This document shows positions 55,311-63,282 of a stretch of DNA of 64,000 nt, piece by piece. Source of the stretch: Streptomyces sp. NBC_00425 (GTDB lineage: Bacteria > Actinomycetota > Actinomycetes > Streptomycetales > Streptomycetaceae). The translations under genes were made by a program, and so were the position numbers. The stretch covers positions 7,874,001 to 7,938,000 of the forward strand of contig NZ_CP107928.1 of NCBI RefSeq assembly GCF_036030735.1. Reading direction: 5' to 3'. Under the pieces are notes generated by a model, which worked only from the letters and a program-made list of their open reading frames with translations, was not told the origin of the DNA and searched no databases. Within the stretch, counting starts at the first letter, position 1. Each line of letters starts with the position of its first letter.

Positions 55311-57806
55311 ATGAAGGCCGTCGTGATGGCCGGAGGCGAAGGCACGCGCCTTCGCCCTATGACCTCGAGCATGCCCAAGCCGCTCCTGCCGGTGGCCAAC
55401 CGGCCGATCATGGAGCACGTGCTGAGGCTGCTCAAAAGGCATGGGCTCAATGAGACCGTCGTTACTGTCCAGTTCCTGGCATCGCTGGTCAAGAACTACT
55501 TCGGTGACGGTGAAGAGCTCGGAATGGAGCTCAGCTATGCCAACGAGGAGAAGCCACTCGGTACCGCCGGAAGCGTCAAGAACGCAGAGGAGGCGTTGAA
55601 GGACGACGCTTTCCTCGTCATTTCCGGTGACGCCCTCACTGACTTCGACCTCACCGAGCTGATCAACTTCCACAAGGAAAAGGGTGCGCTCGTCACGGTC
55701 TGTCTGACGCGCGTGCCCAATCCGCTGGAATTCGGCATCACCATCGTCGACGAAGAGGGAAAGGTCGAACGCTTCCTGGAGAAGCCGACCTGGGGCCAGG
55801 TCTTCTCGGACACCGTGAACACGGGCATCTATGTCATGGAGCCCGAGGTCTTCGACTACGTGGAGGCCGATGTTCCCGTCGACTGGTCCGGTGACGTCTT
55901 CCCGCAGCTGATGAAGGAGGGCAAGCCCGTCTACGGCTTCATCGCCGAGGGCTACTGGGAGGACGTGGGCACGCACGAGAGCTACGTGAAGGCCCAGGCC
56001 GACGTGCTCGAAGGCAAGGTCGACGTCGAGATCGACGGTTTCGAGATCTCGCCCGGCGTCTGGGTGGCGGAAGGCGCCGAGGTGCATCCCGACGCCGTGC
56101 TCCGCGGTCCTCTCTACATCGGGGACTACGCCAAGGTCGAGGCCGGCGCCGAAATTCGCGAGCACACCGTGGTCGGGTCGAACGTCGTCGTGAAGAGCGG
56201 GGCCTTTCTGCACAAGGCCGTCGTGCACGACAACGTCTACGTCGGTCAGCACAGCAATCTGCGTGGCTGCGTCGTCGGGAAGAACACCGACATCATGCGG
56301 GCCGCCCGGATCGAGGACGGCGCTGTCATCGGCGACGAATGCCTGATCGGTGAAGAATCGATCGTGCAGGGGAATGTGCGGGTCTATCCCTTCAAGACCA
56401 TCGAAGCCGGCGCGTTCGTCAACACGTCAGTGATCTGGGAGTCCCGCGGGCAGGCGCACCTGTTCGGCGCCCGAGGGGTGTCCGGAATTCTGAACGTCGA
56501 GATCACGCCCGAACTCGCGGTGCGTCTCGCCGGCGCGTACGCCACGACGCTGAAGAAGGGATCCACGGTCACCACGGCCCGGGACCACTCCCGAGGCGCC
56601 CGCGCGCTGAAACGGGCCGTCATCTCCGCGCTGCAGGCCAGCGCCATCGACGTACGGGACCTGGAGAACGTGCCGCTGCCCGTGGCGCGGCAGCAGACCG
56701 CGCGGGGGAGTGCCGGCGGAATCATGATCCGGACCTCGCCCGGGGTGCCCGACTCGGTGGACATCATGTTCTTCGACGGGCAGGGCGCCGACCTGTCGCA
56801 GGGCAGTCAGCGCAAGCTGGACCGGGTCTTCGCACGGCAGGAGTACCGGCGGGCCTTCCCGGGAGAGATCGGGGACCTGTACTTCCCGGCCAGCGTCTTC
56901 GACGCGTACACCGGGTCGCTGCTGCGGAACGTGGACACGACCGGCATCGCCGAGGCGGGGCTGAAGGTCGTCGTCGACGCCTCCAACGGCAGCGCAGGCC
57001 TGGTTCTGCCGAGCCTCCTCGGGAAGCTCGGGGTCGATTCGCTGACGATCAACCCCGGTCTGAACGAGGCACGGCCCACCGAGACGGGCGATCAGCGACG
57101 CTCCGGGCTGGTGCGGCTCGGCGAGATCGTGGCGTCGTCCCGGGCCGCGTTCGGTGTGCGGTTCGACCCGGTGGGCGAGCGGCTCTCCCTCGTGGACGAG
57201 AAGGGCCGGATCATCGAGGACGACCGGGCGCTCCTCGTCCTGCTCGACCTGGTCGCCGCCGAGCGCCGCAGTGGGCGGGTGGCCCTGCCCGTGACCACGA
57301 CGAGGATCGCCGAACAGGTGGCGGCGTACCACGGGACCCAGGTCGAGTGGACGACGACGTCGCCCGACGACCTCACCCGGGTGGGCCGGGACGAGTCGAC
57401 CATCTTCGGAGGGGACGGCAAGGGCGGGTTCATCATCCCCGAGTTCAACAGTGTCTTCGACGGCACGGCGGCGTTCGTACGGCTGATCGGGCTGGTGGCT
57501 CGCACGCAGCTCACCCTCAGCCAGATCGACGCGCGGATTCCGCGGGCGCACGTCCTGAAGCGGGATCTGGCGACCCCGTGGGCGGTCAAGGGACTGGTGA
57601 TGCGGCGGGTCGTCGAAGCGGCCGGCGACCGCTTCGTGGACACCACCGACGGTGTCCGCGTGGTGGAGACGGACGGTCGCTGGGTGATGGTCCTGCCCGA
57701 CCCCGCGGAGGCCGTCACGCATCTGTGGGCGGAGGGGCCGGACGACGCGTCCGCGCAGGCCCTGCTCGACGAGTGGTCGGCGGTCGTGGACAGCGCCGGG
57801 CGCTGA
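55311..57806 (+). CDS. Mannose-1-phosphate guanylyltransferase-like fusion with a phosphomannomutase-like domain
   Basis: 831 residues. The N-terminal NDP-sugar pyrophosphorylase domain begins VVMAGGEGTRLRPMT and has SSMPKPLLPVANRPIMEHVL. A left-handed beta-helix follows (about residues 250-370, with hexapeptide-like repeats GAEIREHTVVGSNVVVKSG and similar). The C-terminal half resembles phosphomannomutase, but the active-site serine loop TASHNP is replaced by RTSPGVP (about residue 470), and the metal loop DGDxDR by FDPVGER. That domain may be inactive. The SD AGGAGG is strong. Expected to make GDP-mannose or a related NDP-sugar for glycoconjugates, linked by pathway to Ppm1. Confidence 0.88.
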   Translation: MKAVVMAGGEGTRLRPMTSSMPKPLLPVANRPIMEHVLRLLKRHGLNETVVTVQFLASLVKNYFGDGEELGMELSYANEEKPLGTAGSVKNAEEALKDDAFLVISGDALTDFDLTELINFHKEKGALVTVCLTRVPNPLEFGITIVDEEGKVERFLEKPTWGQVFSDTVNTGIYVMEPEVFDYVEADVPVDWSGDVFPQLMKEGKPVYGFIAEGYWEDVGTHESYVKAQADVLEGKVDVEIDGFEISPGVWVAEGAEVHPDAVLRGPLYIGDYAKVEAGAEIREHTVVGSNVVVKSGAFLHKAVVHDNVYVGQHSNLRGCVVGKNTDIMRAARIEDGAVIGDECLIGEESIVQGNVRVYPFKTIEAGAFVNTSVIWESRGQAHLFGARGVSGILNVEITPELAVRLAGAYATTLKKGSTVTTARDHSRGARALKRAVISALQASAIDVRDLENVPLPVARQQTARGSAGGIMIRTSPGVPDSVDIMFFDGQGADLSQGSQRKLDRVFARQEYRRAFPGEIGDLYFPASVFDAYTGSLLRNVDTTGIAEAGLKVVVDASNGSAGLVLPSLLGKLGVDSLTINPGLNEARPTETGDQRRSGLVRLGEIVASSRAAFGVRFDPVGERLSLVDEKGRIIEDDRALLVLLDLVAAERRSGRVALPVTTTRIAEQVAAYHGTQVEWTTTSPDDLTRVGRDESTIFGGDGKGGFIIPEFNSVFDGTAAFVRLIGLVARTQLTLSQIDARIPRAHVLKRDLATPWAVKGLVMRRVVEAAGDRFVDTTDGVRVVETDGRWVMVLPDPAEAVTHLWAEGPDDASAQALLDEWSAVVDSAGR

Positions 57807-57912
57807 ACCGCGCGCACGCGTGCGTGCCGGACAAGTGTCCCCAAGGGGGCCTGTCCGGCACGCCGGTGGGGCCATTCGGAGGTACTGGGCACGACGTGCG
57901 ACGATGTGCGGC

Positions 57913-58809
57913 ATGCCGCAGCCGCCCCCCGTTCGGAGCACACCCGCGCGCGCGTCGCGCCCGGACGCGTCCATGTCGCTGCTCACCAACGTCATGGACC
58001 ACAGCCTCGACGAAGGTTATGCCGAGGCCGCCGCCCGCAAGCAGGCCGACGGCTCCGGGGGCCTGCCCAGGACGGTGCGGGCGAAGCTCGGGCTGGCCGC
58101 AGGGCTGGTGCTCGCGGCCCTGGTGGTCACCGTGGGCGCCGCCCAGGCGCGGGTCGCGGCTCCGGTCGTCGCCAAGGAACGCGAGGAGCTGATCGACCGC
58201 GTCGACCGCGAGACGAAGGCGGCCGAGGAGCTGGAGAGCACCGTCGACAAACTGCGCAGCGACGTGAGCGCCCGACAGCAGGAGGCGCTCAAGCAGAGCG
58301 GCGGCAGCGATCAGGCGGACCTGGCCGGGCTGCTGTCGGGCGCCGTCGCGGTGCACGGCCCCGGCGTGAAGCTCGTCGTGGACGACGCCAAGGAGGCGAC
58401 CACGGGCGGCGACGGCGACCCTCGCGAGACCTCCGGGTTCTCCGACACCGGGCGGGTCCGTGACCGTGACATGCAGCGGGTGGTCAACGGGCTGTGGGCG
58501 TCGGGCGCCGAAGCCGTCTCGATCAACGGTCAGCGCCTGACGGCGCTCTCCGCGATCAGGGCCGCGGGTGACGCGATACTGGTCGACAACAAGCCGCTGG
58601 TGCCCCCGTACACCGTGCTCGCGGTGGGGGACGGGAAAAAGCTCAGCACCAGGTTCCAGAACAGCGCGGACGGGCTCTATCTCAACGCCCTGCAGGAGAA
58701 CTACGGCATCCGGACGGCCATCTCCGTGGTGGGCGACCTCCGGCTGCCCGCCGCTCCGAGCGTGATCGTCCGCACAGCACAGCCGCACACCGAGAAGGGC
58801 ACATCGTGA
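57913..58809 (+). CDS. DUF881 protein, extracytoplasmic coiled-coil (first copy)
   Basis: 298 residues. A cytoplasmic N-terminus is followed by one membrane helix (LGLAAGLVLAALVVTVGAAQAR, part, at about residues 58-77), a coiled coil (EREELIDRVDRETKAAEEL, then STVDKLRSDVSARQQEAL), and the DUF881 domain: VHGPGVKLVVDDA, MQRVVNGLWASGAEAVSINGQRL, and APSVIVRTAQP. Related proteins in Bacillus (ylxW, ylxX) lie beside the division genes. The start is uncertain: ATG 57904 and 57913 are both possible. The stop overlaps the next start by four bases (GTGA). Confidence 0.85.
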   Translation: MPQPPPVRSTPARASRPDASMSLLTNVMDHSLDEGYAEAAARKQADGSGGLPRTVRAKLGLAAGLVLAALVVTVGAAQARVAAPVVAKEREELIDRVDRETKAAEELESTVDKLRSDVSARQQEALKQSGGSDQADLAGLLSGAVAVHGPGVKLVVDDAKEATTGGDGDPRETSGFSDTGRVRDRDMQRVVNGLWASGAEAVSINGQRLTALSAIRAAGDAILVDNKPLVPPYTVLAVGDGKKLSTRFQNSADGLYLNALQENYGIRTAISVVGDLRLPAAPSVIVRTAQPHTEKGTS

Positions 58810-59138
58810 TCGCCGTACTGGGCCTCGTCGTGGGAGTCGTGGCCGGCCTGTTGGTCCAGCCCGAGATTCCGGCGGCCGTCGTCCCCTATCTGCCGATCGC
58901 CGTGGTGGCGGCGCTGGACGCCGTGTTCGGCGGGCTGCGGGCCATGCTGGACGGGATCTTCGACGACAAGGTGTTCGTCGTGTCGTTCCTGTCGAACGTG
59001 GTGGTCGCCGCGCTGATCGTCTTCCTGGGAGACGAGTTGGGCGTGGGATCGCAGCTGTCGACCGGTGTCGTCGTCGTCCTCGGCATCCGCATCTTCTCCA
59101 ATGCCGCGGCGATCCGCCGGCACGTGTTCCGGGCGTGA
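58806..59138 (+). CDS. sbp: Small basic protein Sbp (DUF1290)
   Basis: 110 residues with three hydrophobic helices (IAVLGLVVGVVAGLLV; YLPIAVVAALDAVFGGLRAM; NVVVAALIVFLGDELGVG). The IRIFSNAAAIRRHVFRA C-terminus is basic. Homologues lie between DUF881 genes beside ftsA/ftsZ in Bacillus and in mycobacteria (Rv1824). GTG 58806 overlaps the preceding stop. Function unknown, but the constant pairing suggests a DUF881-Sbp membrane complex. Confidence 0.93.
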   Translation: MIAVLGLVVGVVAGLLVQPEIPAAVVPYLPIAVVAALDAVFGGLRAMLDGIFDDKVFVVSFLSNVVVAALIVFLGDELGVGSQLSTGVVVVLGIRIFSNAAAIRRHVFRA

Positions 59139-59977
59139 GGGCGATGAGCGACGGGGACGAGACGCCCGAGAACCGGCTGCGCAAGGAACTGCCCGACGAG
59201 GTCCCCGTGACGTCGTCCGGGGACGGACCGGCCCGGGAGCCGGAGGAGGCCGCGTCGAACGGCCGTCGGCGGCTGGTGGAGGGCCTCTGGCCGCCGCGGG
59301 TGACGCGGGCCCAACTCATTGTGGCTCTGCTGCTGTTCGGTCTGGGCTTCGGCCTGGCCGTGCAGGTCGCGTCCAACAGCGACAGCGGAAACGCGCTGCG
59401 TGGCGCGCGCCAGGAAGATCTTGTGCGCATCCTCGATGAACTCGGCGACCGAAGTCAGCGTCTTGAGGACGAGAGGCAAGGGCTCGAGAAGCAGCGGCAG
59501 GAGCTGGAGAACAGCTCCGACCAGGCTGAAGAGGCCCGCAAGCAGACGGTCGAGAAGGAACGGCAACTCGGCATTCTGGCGGGCACGGTCGCTGCTCAGG
59601 GGCCCGGCATCACGATGACCATCGAGGACACGAAGGGAGCGGTCGAGGCGGACATGCTGCTCGACGCGATCCAGGAGCTGCGCGCGGCGGGGGCCGAGGC
59701 GATCCAGGTGAACGGTGTGCGGGTCGTCGCCGGCACCTTCCTGACGGAGTCGGGCGGGGGCGTGAGCGTCGACGGGAACAAGATCAACGCGCCCTACCGT
59801 TTCAAGGTCATCGGCAACCCGCAGGACCTCGAGCCGGCGCTGAACATTCCTGGAGGTGTTGTGCAGACCCTCGAAAAGGAGCAGGCCACCGTGGTCGTGG
59901 AGCGGTCGGACAAGATCGTTGTGGACGCCTTGCGAGAGGCGAAGCGGCCTGACTACGCTCGGTCGTCGGCGCCGTGA
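59135..59977 (+). CDS. DUF881 protein, extracytoplasmic coiled-coil (second copy)
   Basis: 280 residues. Acidic N-terminus; one membrane helix (AQLIVALLLFGLGFGLAVQVA, part, at about residues 58-77); coiled coil (QRLEDERQGLEKQRQELEN, then further heptads); DUF881 core GPGITMTIEDTKG, LLDAIQELRAAGAEAIQVNGVRVV, and APYRFKVIGNPQDLEPAL. GTG 59135 overlaps the end of sbp (GTGA); ATG 59144 is an alternative. The three genes are translationally coupled. A 190-bp gap to the FHA gene takes the place of gcvH in mycobacteria. Confidence 0.87.
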   Translation: MRAMSDGDETPENRLRKELPDEVPVTSSGDGPAREPEEAASNGRRRLVEGLWPPRVTRAQLIVALLLFGLGFGLAVQVASNSDSGNALRGARQEDLVRILDELGDRSQRLEDERQGLEKQRQELENSSDQAEEARKQTVEKERQLGILAGTVAAQGPGITMTIEDTKGAVEADMLLDAIQELRAAGAEAIQVNGVRVVAGTFLTESGGGVSVDGNKINAPYRFKVIGNPQDLEPALNIPGGVVQTLEKEQATVVVERSDKIVVDALREAKRPDYARSSAP

Positions 59978-60167
59978 GCGGGGGGCGCATAGGGGGCGTC
60001 CGGCAGGGGCATGAGGTTGCGGGGGGTCGACGCACCGATCGGGTGGTGCGTGGTGGAAACTGTCTGGTGGGCACGGACGTTGTGAAGGTGTCCGGGTCGG
60101 CCGGTGTATTCAGTCAGGGTTCGTCCTGCCCCACGGGCGGGTCTGTTTCGGTCAAGGGGAATCGCCC

Positions 60168-60944
60168 GTGAAGTTGTTTGCGAAGTTGTTCGGCAAGAGC
60201 CCGCGTGAGGGTGGCGACAATGCGACCGCCCGTCATCGCGCACAGCCGGATGCAGAGGGTCAGCGACCGCTGTTCAGGGACCAGGTGTCCGGTTCGGGCG
60301 GTGACGTACCCGGAGGTCAGGGCGCGGCGTCTGTTGACCCTGCGCAGTCCGGCGGCATAGGTTTCGGCCAACCGTCAACCTCGAGTACGGGTGGAGGGTT
60401 TTCCCCTATGTCGGCCCTGGTGTGTACGAGGTGCGGTAACCGCAACGCGGAGAACAGCCGCTTCTGCTCGAACTGTGGTGCGCCGCTGCGTCCCGGGCTG
60501 ACGCCCGAGCGTGCGTCGGAGACGACCTCCACGATCTCGATTTCCGGTCTCGAGGCCTATGACTCGGAGGTCACCGGGCAGACGCAGCTGCCGGCGCTCT
60601 CTCCCGAGGCACAGGCCGCCGTCGACGCGCTGCCGGTGGGCTCCGCGCTGCTGGTGGTGCGGCGCGGCCCGAACTCGGGCAGTCGCTTCCTCCTGGACGG
60701 CGATCTGACCACGGCGGGCCGTCATCCGCAGAGCGACATCTTCCTCGACGACGTGACGGTGTCGCGCCGCCATGTGGAGTTCCGGCGCAACCCGGACGGC
60801 ACGTTCAAGGTGGCGGACGTCGGCAGTCTGAACGGTACTTACGTCAACCGGGAGCGGATCGACGAGATCCCGCTGTCGAACGGTGACGAGGTGCAGATCG
60901 GCAAGTACCGGCTGGTCTTCTACGCGAGCCAGCGGGGTTACTGA
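60168..60944 (+). CDS. FHA-domain protein of the GarA/OdhI type with N-terminal zinc ribbon
   Basis: 258 residues. A disordered N-terminus (about 1-80), then a zinc ribbon CTRCGNRNAENSRFCSNCG (about 86-104), a GarA-type phospho-acceptor ETTSTIS (about 118-124), and the FHA domain GSALLVVRRGPNSGSRFLL (part) to VGSLNGTYVNRERI and GDEVQIGKYRLVF. In mycobacteria and corynebacteria GarA/OdhI inhibits 2-oxoglutarate dehydrogenase until its ETTS threonine is phosphorylated (established knowledge). The zinc ribbon and long N-terminus are additions relative to GarA (about 160 residues). GTG 60168. Confidence 0.92.
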   Translation: MKLFAKLFGKSPREGGDNATARHRAQPDAEGQRPLFRDQVSGSGGDVPGGQGAASVDPAQSGGIGFGQPSTSSTGGGFSPMSALVCTRCGNRNAENSRFCSNCGAPLRPGLTPERASETTSTISISGLEAYDSEVTGQTQLPALSPEAQAAVDALPVGSALLVVRRGPNSGSRFLLDGDLTTAGRHPQSDIFLDDVTVSRRHVEFRRNPDGTFKVADVGSLNGTYVNRERIDEIPLSNGDEVQIGKYRLVFYASQRGY

Positions 60945-60986
60945 CCCGCCCCCGGGCTCCGTCCGGGGGGATCCGAGGGAAGGTCC

Positions 60987-61724
60987 ATGCTGCAAACACC
61001 GAGGGGCGGTGCCGGAGCCGGCACCGCCGCCGCGGACGGTGTGCTGATGAGCATCGGCACCGTGCTGACCGCTCTGAGGGACGAGTTCCCGGACGTCACG
61101 ATCTCCAAGATCCGTTTCCTGGAGTCCGAGGGGCTCATCGAGCCCCAGCGGACCCCTTCGGGCTACCGCAAGTTCAGTGCGCGCGACGTGGAGCGCCTCG
61201 GTCACGTCCTGAGGATGCAGAGGGACCACTATCTGCCCCTCAAGGTCATCCGTGAGCACCTGGACGCCATGGAGCGCGGCGAGGCCGCTCCGCTGCCGAC
61301 CGTCGGCCGGCAGCGGGACGGGGAGCACGTCCTGGAGCCCTCGGACGGTCCCACGGTCGCCCGGATCGGCAGGACCGAGCTGCTGGCGGCCGCGGGCATC
61401 GGTGAGTCGGAGCTCGAGGAGTGGGAGTCCTACGGGCTCGTCGTGCCCCTCGAGGACGGCGTCTACGACGCCGAGGCGGCCACGGTGGCGGCGCTGGTCG
61501 CCGAGCTGGGGCGGTTCGGGATCGAGCCACGGCATCTGCGTGTGATGAAGACGGCGGCCGACCGCGAAGCCGGTCTCGTCGACCAGGTGGTCGCACCGCT
61601 CAGGCGGCATCGCAACCCGCAGACCCGGGCGCACGCGGAGGCCCGCACGAAGGAGCTCGCCGGGCTCGCGGTCCGGCTGCACGCGGCGTTGGTGCAGACC
61701 GCGCTCGGGGTGCGCCTGCCCTGA
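60987..61724 (+). CDS. ftsR: MerR-family regulator (FtsR-like)
   Basis: 245 residues. The N-terminal MerR winged helix is clear: LMSIGTVLTALRDEFPDVTISKI, given in part, then RFLESEGLIEPQRTPSGYRKFSARDVERL. A second, MerR-like helical block follows (about residues 120-210, with TELLAAAGIGESELEEWESYGLVVP). This architecture, and a position beside garA, match Rv1828/FtsR of other actinobacteria, an activator of ftsZ in Corynebacterium (established knowledge). GTG/ATG choice: ATG 60987 follows an AAGG-type SD (GAGGGAAGGTCC). Confidence 0.82.
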   Translation: MLQTPRGGAGAGTAAADGVLMSIGTVLTALRDEFPDVTISKIRFLESEGLIEPQRTPSGYRKFSARDVERLGHVLRMQRDHYLPLKVIREHLDAMERGEAAPLPTVGRQRDGEHVLEPSDGPTVARIGRTELLAAAGIGESELEEWESYGLVVPLEDGVYDAEAATVAALVAELGRFGIEPRHLRVMKTAADREAGLVDQVVAPLRRHRNPQTRAHAEARTKELAGLAVRLHAALVQTALGVRLP

Positions 61725-61808
61725 GCGGGCGGTTTCGCCCAGGGCGGATCGGTCGCCCGTTCCCGGCCCGACTACCCAAACGTCCCGGGCACGGCCTAGG
61801 GTTGCTGT

Positions 61809-62282
61809 GTGAACGAGCTCGATGTCGTAGGTGTCCGGGTCGAGATGCCCTCCAACCAACCGATCGTGCTGCTGCGCGAAGTGGGGGGCGACCGCTACCT
61901 CCCCATCTGGATCGGACCGGGGGAGGCGACGGCCATCGCCTTCGCCCAGCAGGGCATGGCCCCGGCGCGACCGCTGACCCACGACCTGTTCAAGGACGTG
62001 CTGGAAGCCGTCGGCCAGGAGCTCACCGAAGTGCGCATCACGGATCTGCGGGAGGGCGTCTTCTACGCGGAGCTGGTCTTCGCCAGCGGCGTCGAGGTGA
62101 GCGCGCGCCCGTCCGACGCCATAGCGCTGGCCCTGCGCACCGGAACGCCGATCTACGGCAGTGACACGGTGCTCGACGACGCGGGGATCGCCATCCCGGA
62201 CGAGCAGGAGGACGAGGTGGAGAAGTTCCGCGAGTTCCTCGACCAGATCTCGCCGGAGGACTTCGGCACCAGCAATCAGTAG
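61809..62282 (+). CDS. DUF151 bifunctional nuclease-like protein
   Basis: 157 residues. The DUF151 core is complete: VRVEMPSNQPIVLLRE, YLPIWIGPGEATAIAFA, DLREGVFYAELVF and SARPSDAIALALRTGTPIY. Family members have RNase or DNase activity in some organisms. GTG 61809 lies 6 nt after TAGGGT (61797-61802), a leaderless arrangement. It corresponds to Rv1829 in M. tuberculosis. Confidence 0.92.
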   Translation: MNELDVVGVRVEMPSNQPIVLLREVGGDRYLPIWIGPGEATAIAFAQQGMAPARPLTHDLFKDVLEAVGQELTEVRITDLREGVFYAELVFASGVEVSARPSDAIALALRTGTPIYGSDTVLDDAGIAIPDEQEDEVEKFREFLDQISPEDFGTSNQ

Positions 62283-62472
62283 CGACCCGTGCGAGACGTG
62301 CACACCTGCGGCGACCTGCGCGGAGGGTCCCGCCGTCTTCGGCAAATGCCGGCGGCCACTGAGAGCGTCCTACGGCTGGTTCTCAGCGCATTCGGCTAGC
62401 CTTTCCCCGCGGTGAGGTGCGGGAAACCACTCCTAGGGTGATTATCACTCGGCGTGCCGAGTGTGGCGATCG

Positions 62473-62501
62473 TTGACGCACCCCTGGCGACTGCCTACCG
62501 T
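62473..62501 (+). promoter_or_regulatory. Promoter of the second MerR gene
   Basis: -35 TTGACG (62473-62478), a 17-nt spacer, and -10 TACCGT (62496-62501). Transcription would start about 25 nt upstream of GTG 62532. Confidence 0.7.
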
Positions 62502-62531
62502 CGAGAAGGCAGGTCTAGGACGGAGGTCGGC

Positions 62532-63215
62532 GTGAGAAGCAGCGGCGACGGTACGGCTGGGGGTGCCCCCGGACTCGGTGTCGGGGGAAGCGGTCCGTAC
62601 CCTCCCCCAGGCTCTTGGCTGCGCACGGGCATGGGGTACCCCCAGCAGAGCAGTGCGGCCGATCACGCTCCGCAGCGACCGGCGGCCGTGCCGAGCAGCG
62701 GAGGGACGACGTCCATGGCGTCCGAGCAGATCGGCTATCGCGGTCCGACGGCCTGTGCGGCGGCGGGCATCACCTACCGCCAACTGGACTACTGGGCGCG
62801 CACCGGGCTCGTCGAGCCGAGTGTGCGGCCCGCTCACGGATCCGGCAGCCAGCGTCTCTACAGCTTCCGCGACGTGGTCGTGCTGAAGATCGTCAAGAGG
62901 TTCCTCGACACCGGGGTGTCGCTGCAGAACATCCGCAGCGCCGTCCAGCATCTGCGGGAGCGCGGCTTCAGCGATCTGGAGCGCATGACGCTGATGAGCG
63001 ACGGTGCGACGGTGTACGAGTGCACCTCGCCGGACGAGGTCCACGCATTGCTCCAGGGCGGTCAGGGAGTGTTCGGGATCGCCGTGGGCGTGGTGTGGCG
63101 GGACGTCGAGAGCGCGCTGTCGCAGCTGCACGGCGAGCGTGTGGACACCGGCGAGACGCTCGTCGGGCCCAATCCGGCGGACGAGCTGGCGCGCAGGCGC
63201 AACCGGGCGGTCTGA
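62532..63215 (+). CDS. MerR-family regulator (Rv1830-like)
   Basis: 227 residues. GTG 62532 follows GGAGG at 5 nt. The first 60 residues are Gly/Pro-rich and disordered and contain a palindromic repeat element in frame (62556-62646). The MerR domain follows: YRGPTACAAAGITYRQLDYW, ARTGLVEPSVRPAHGSGSQR, LYSFRDVVVLKIVKRFLDTGV, and LQNIRSAVQHLRERG. The C-terminal region (FGIAVGVVWRDVESALSQL) is a typical effector module. It closes the block colinear with Rv1822-Rv1830. Confidence 0.9.
   Translation: MRSSGDGTAGGAPGLGVGGSGPYPPPGSWLRTGMGYPQQSSAADHAPQRPAAVPSSGGTTSMASEQIGYRGPTACAAAGITYRQLDYWARTGLVEPSVRPAHGSGSQRLYSFRDVVVLKIVKRFLDTGVSLQNIRSAVQHLRERGFSDLERMTLMSDGATVYECTSPDEVHALLQGGQGVFGIAVGVVWRDVESALSQLHGERVDTGETLVGPNPADELARRRNRAV
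62556..62646. repeat. Palindromic repeat element inside the second MerR gene
   Basis: GCTGGGGGTGCCCC (62556-62569) is inverted at 62633-62646 with one mismatch, about 63 bp apart, with shorter G/C-run inverted repeats between. It is in frame and encodes Gly/Pro-rich sequence in the N-terminal linker. Confidence 0.55.
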
Positions 63216-63282
63216 CGCGTCCTCCCGGGCGCGGGGCAGCGGTACGACGTCATTGTCAGTGGCGTGGTGCAGCATCGGACGT

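Noticed and set aside
59978..60167. A gcvH gene between the second DUF881 gene and garA, as in mycobacteria
   Set aside because: The 190-bp gap is too short for gcvH and no lipoyl-domain motif is present.
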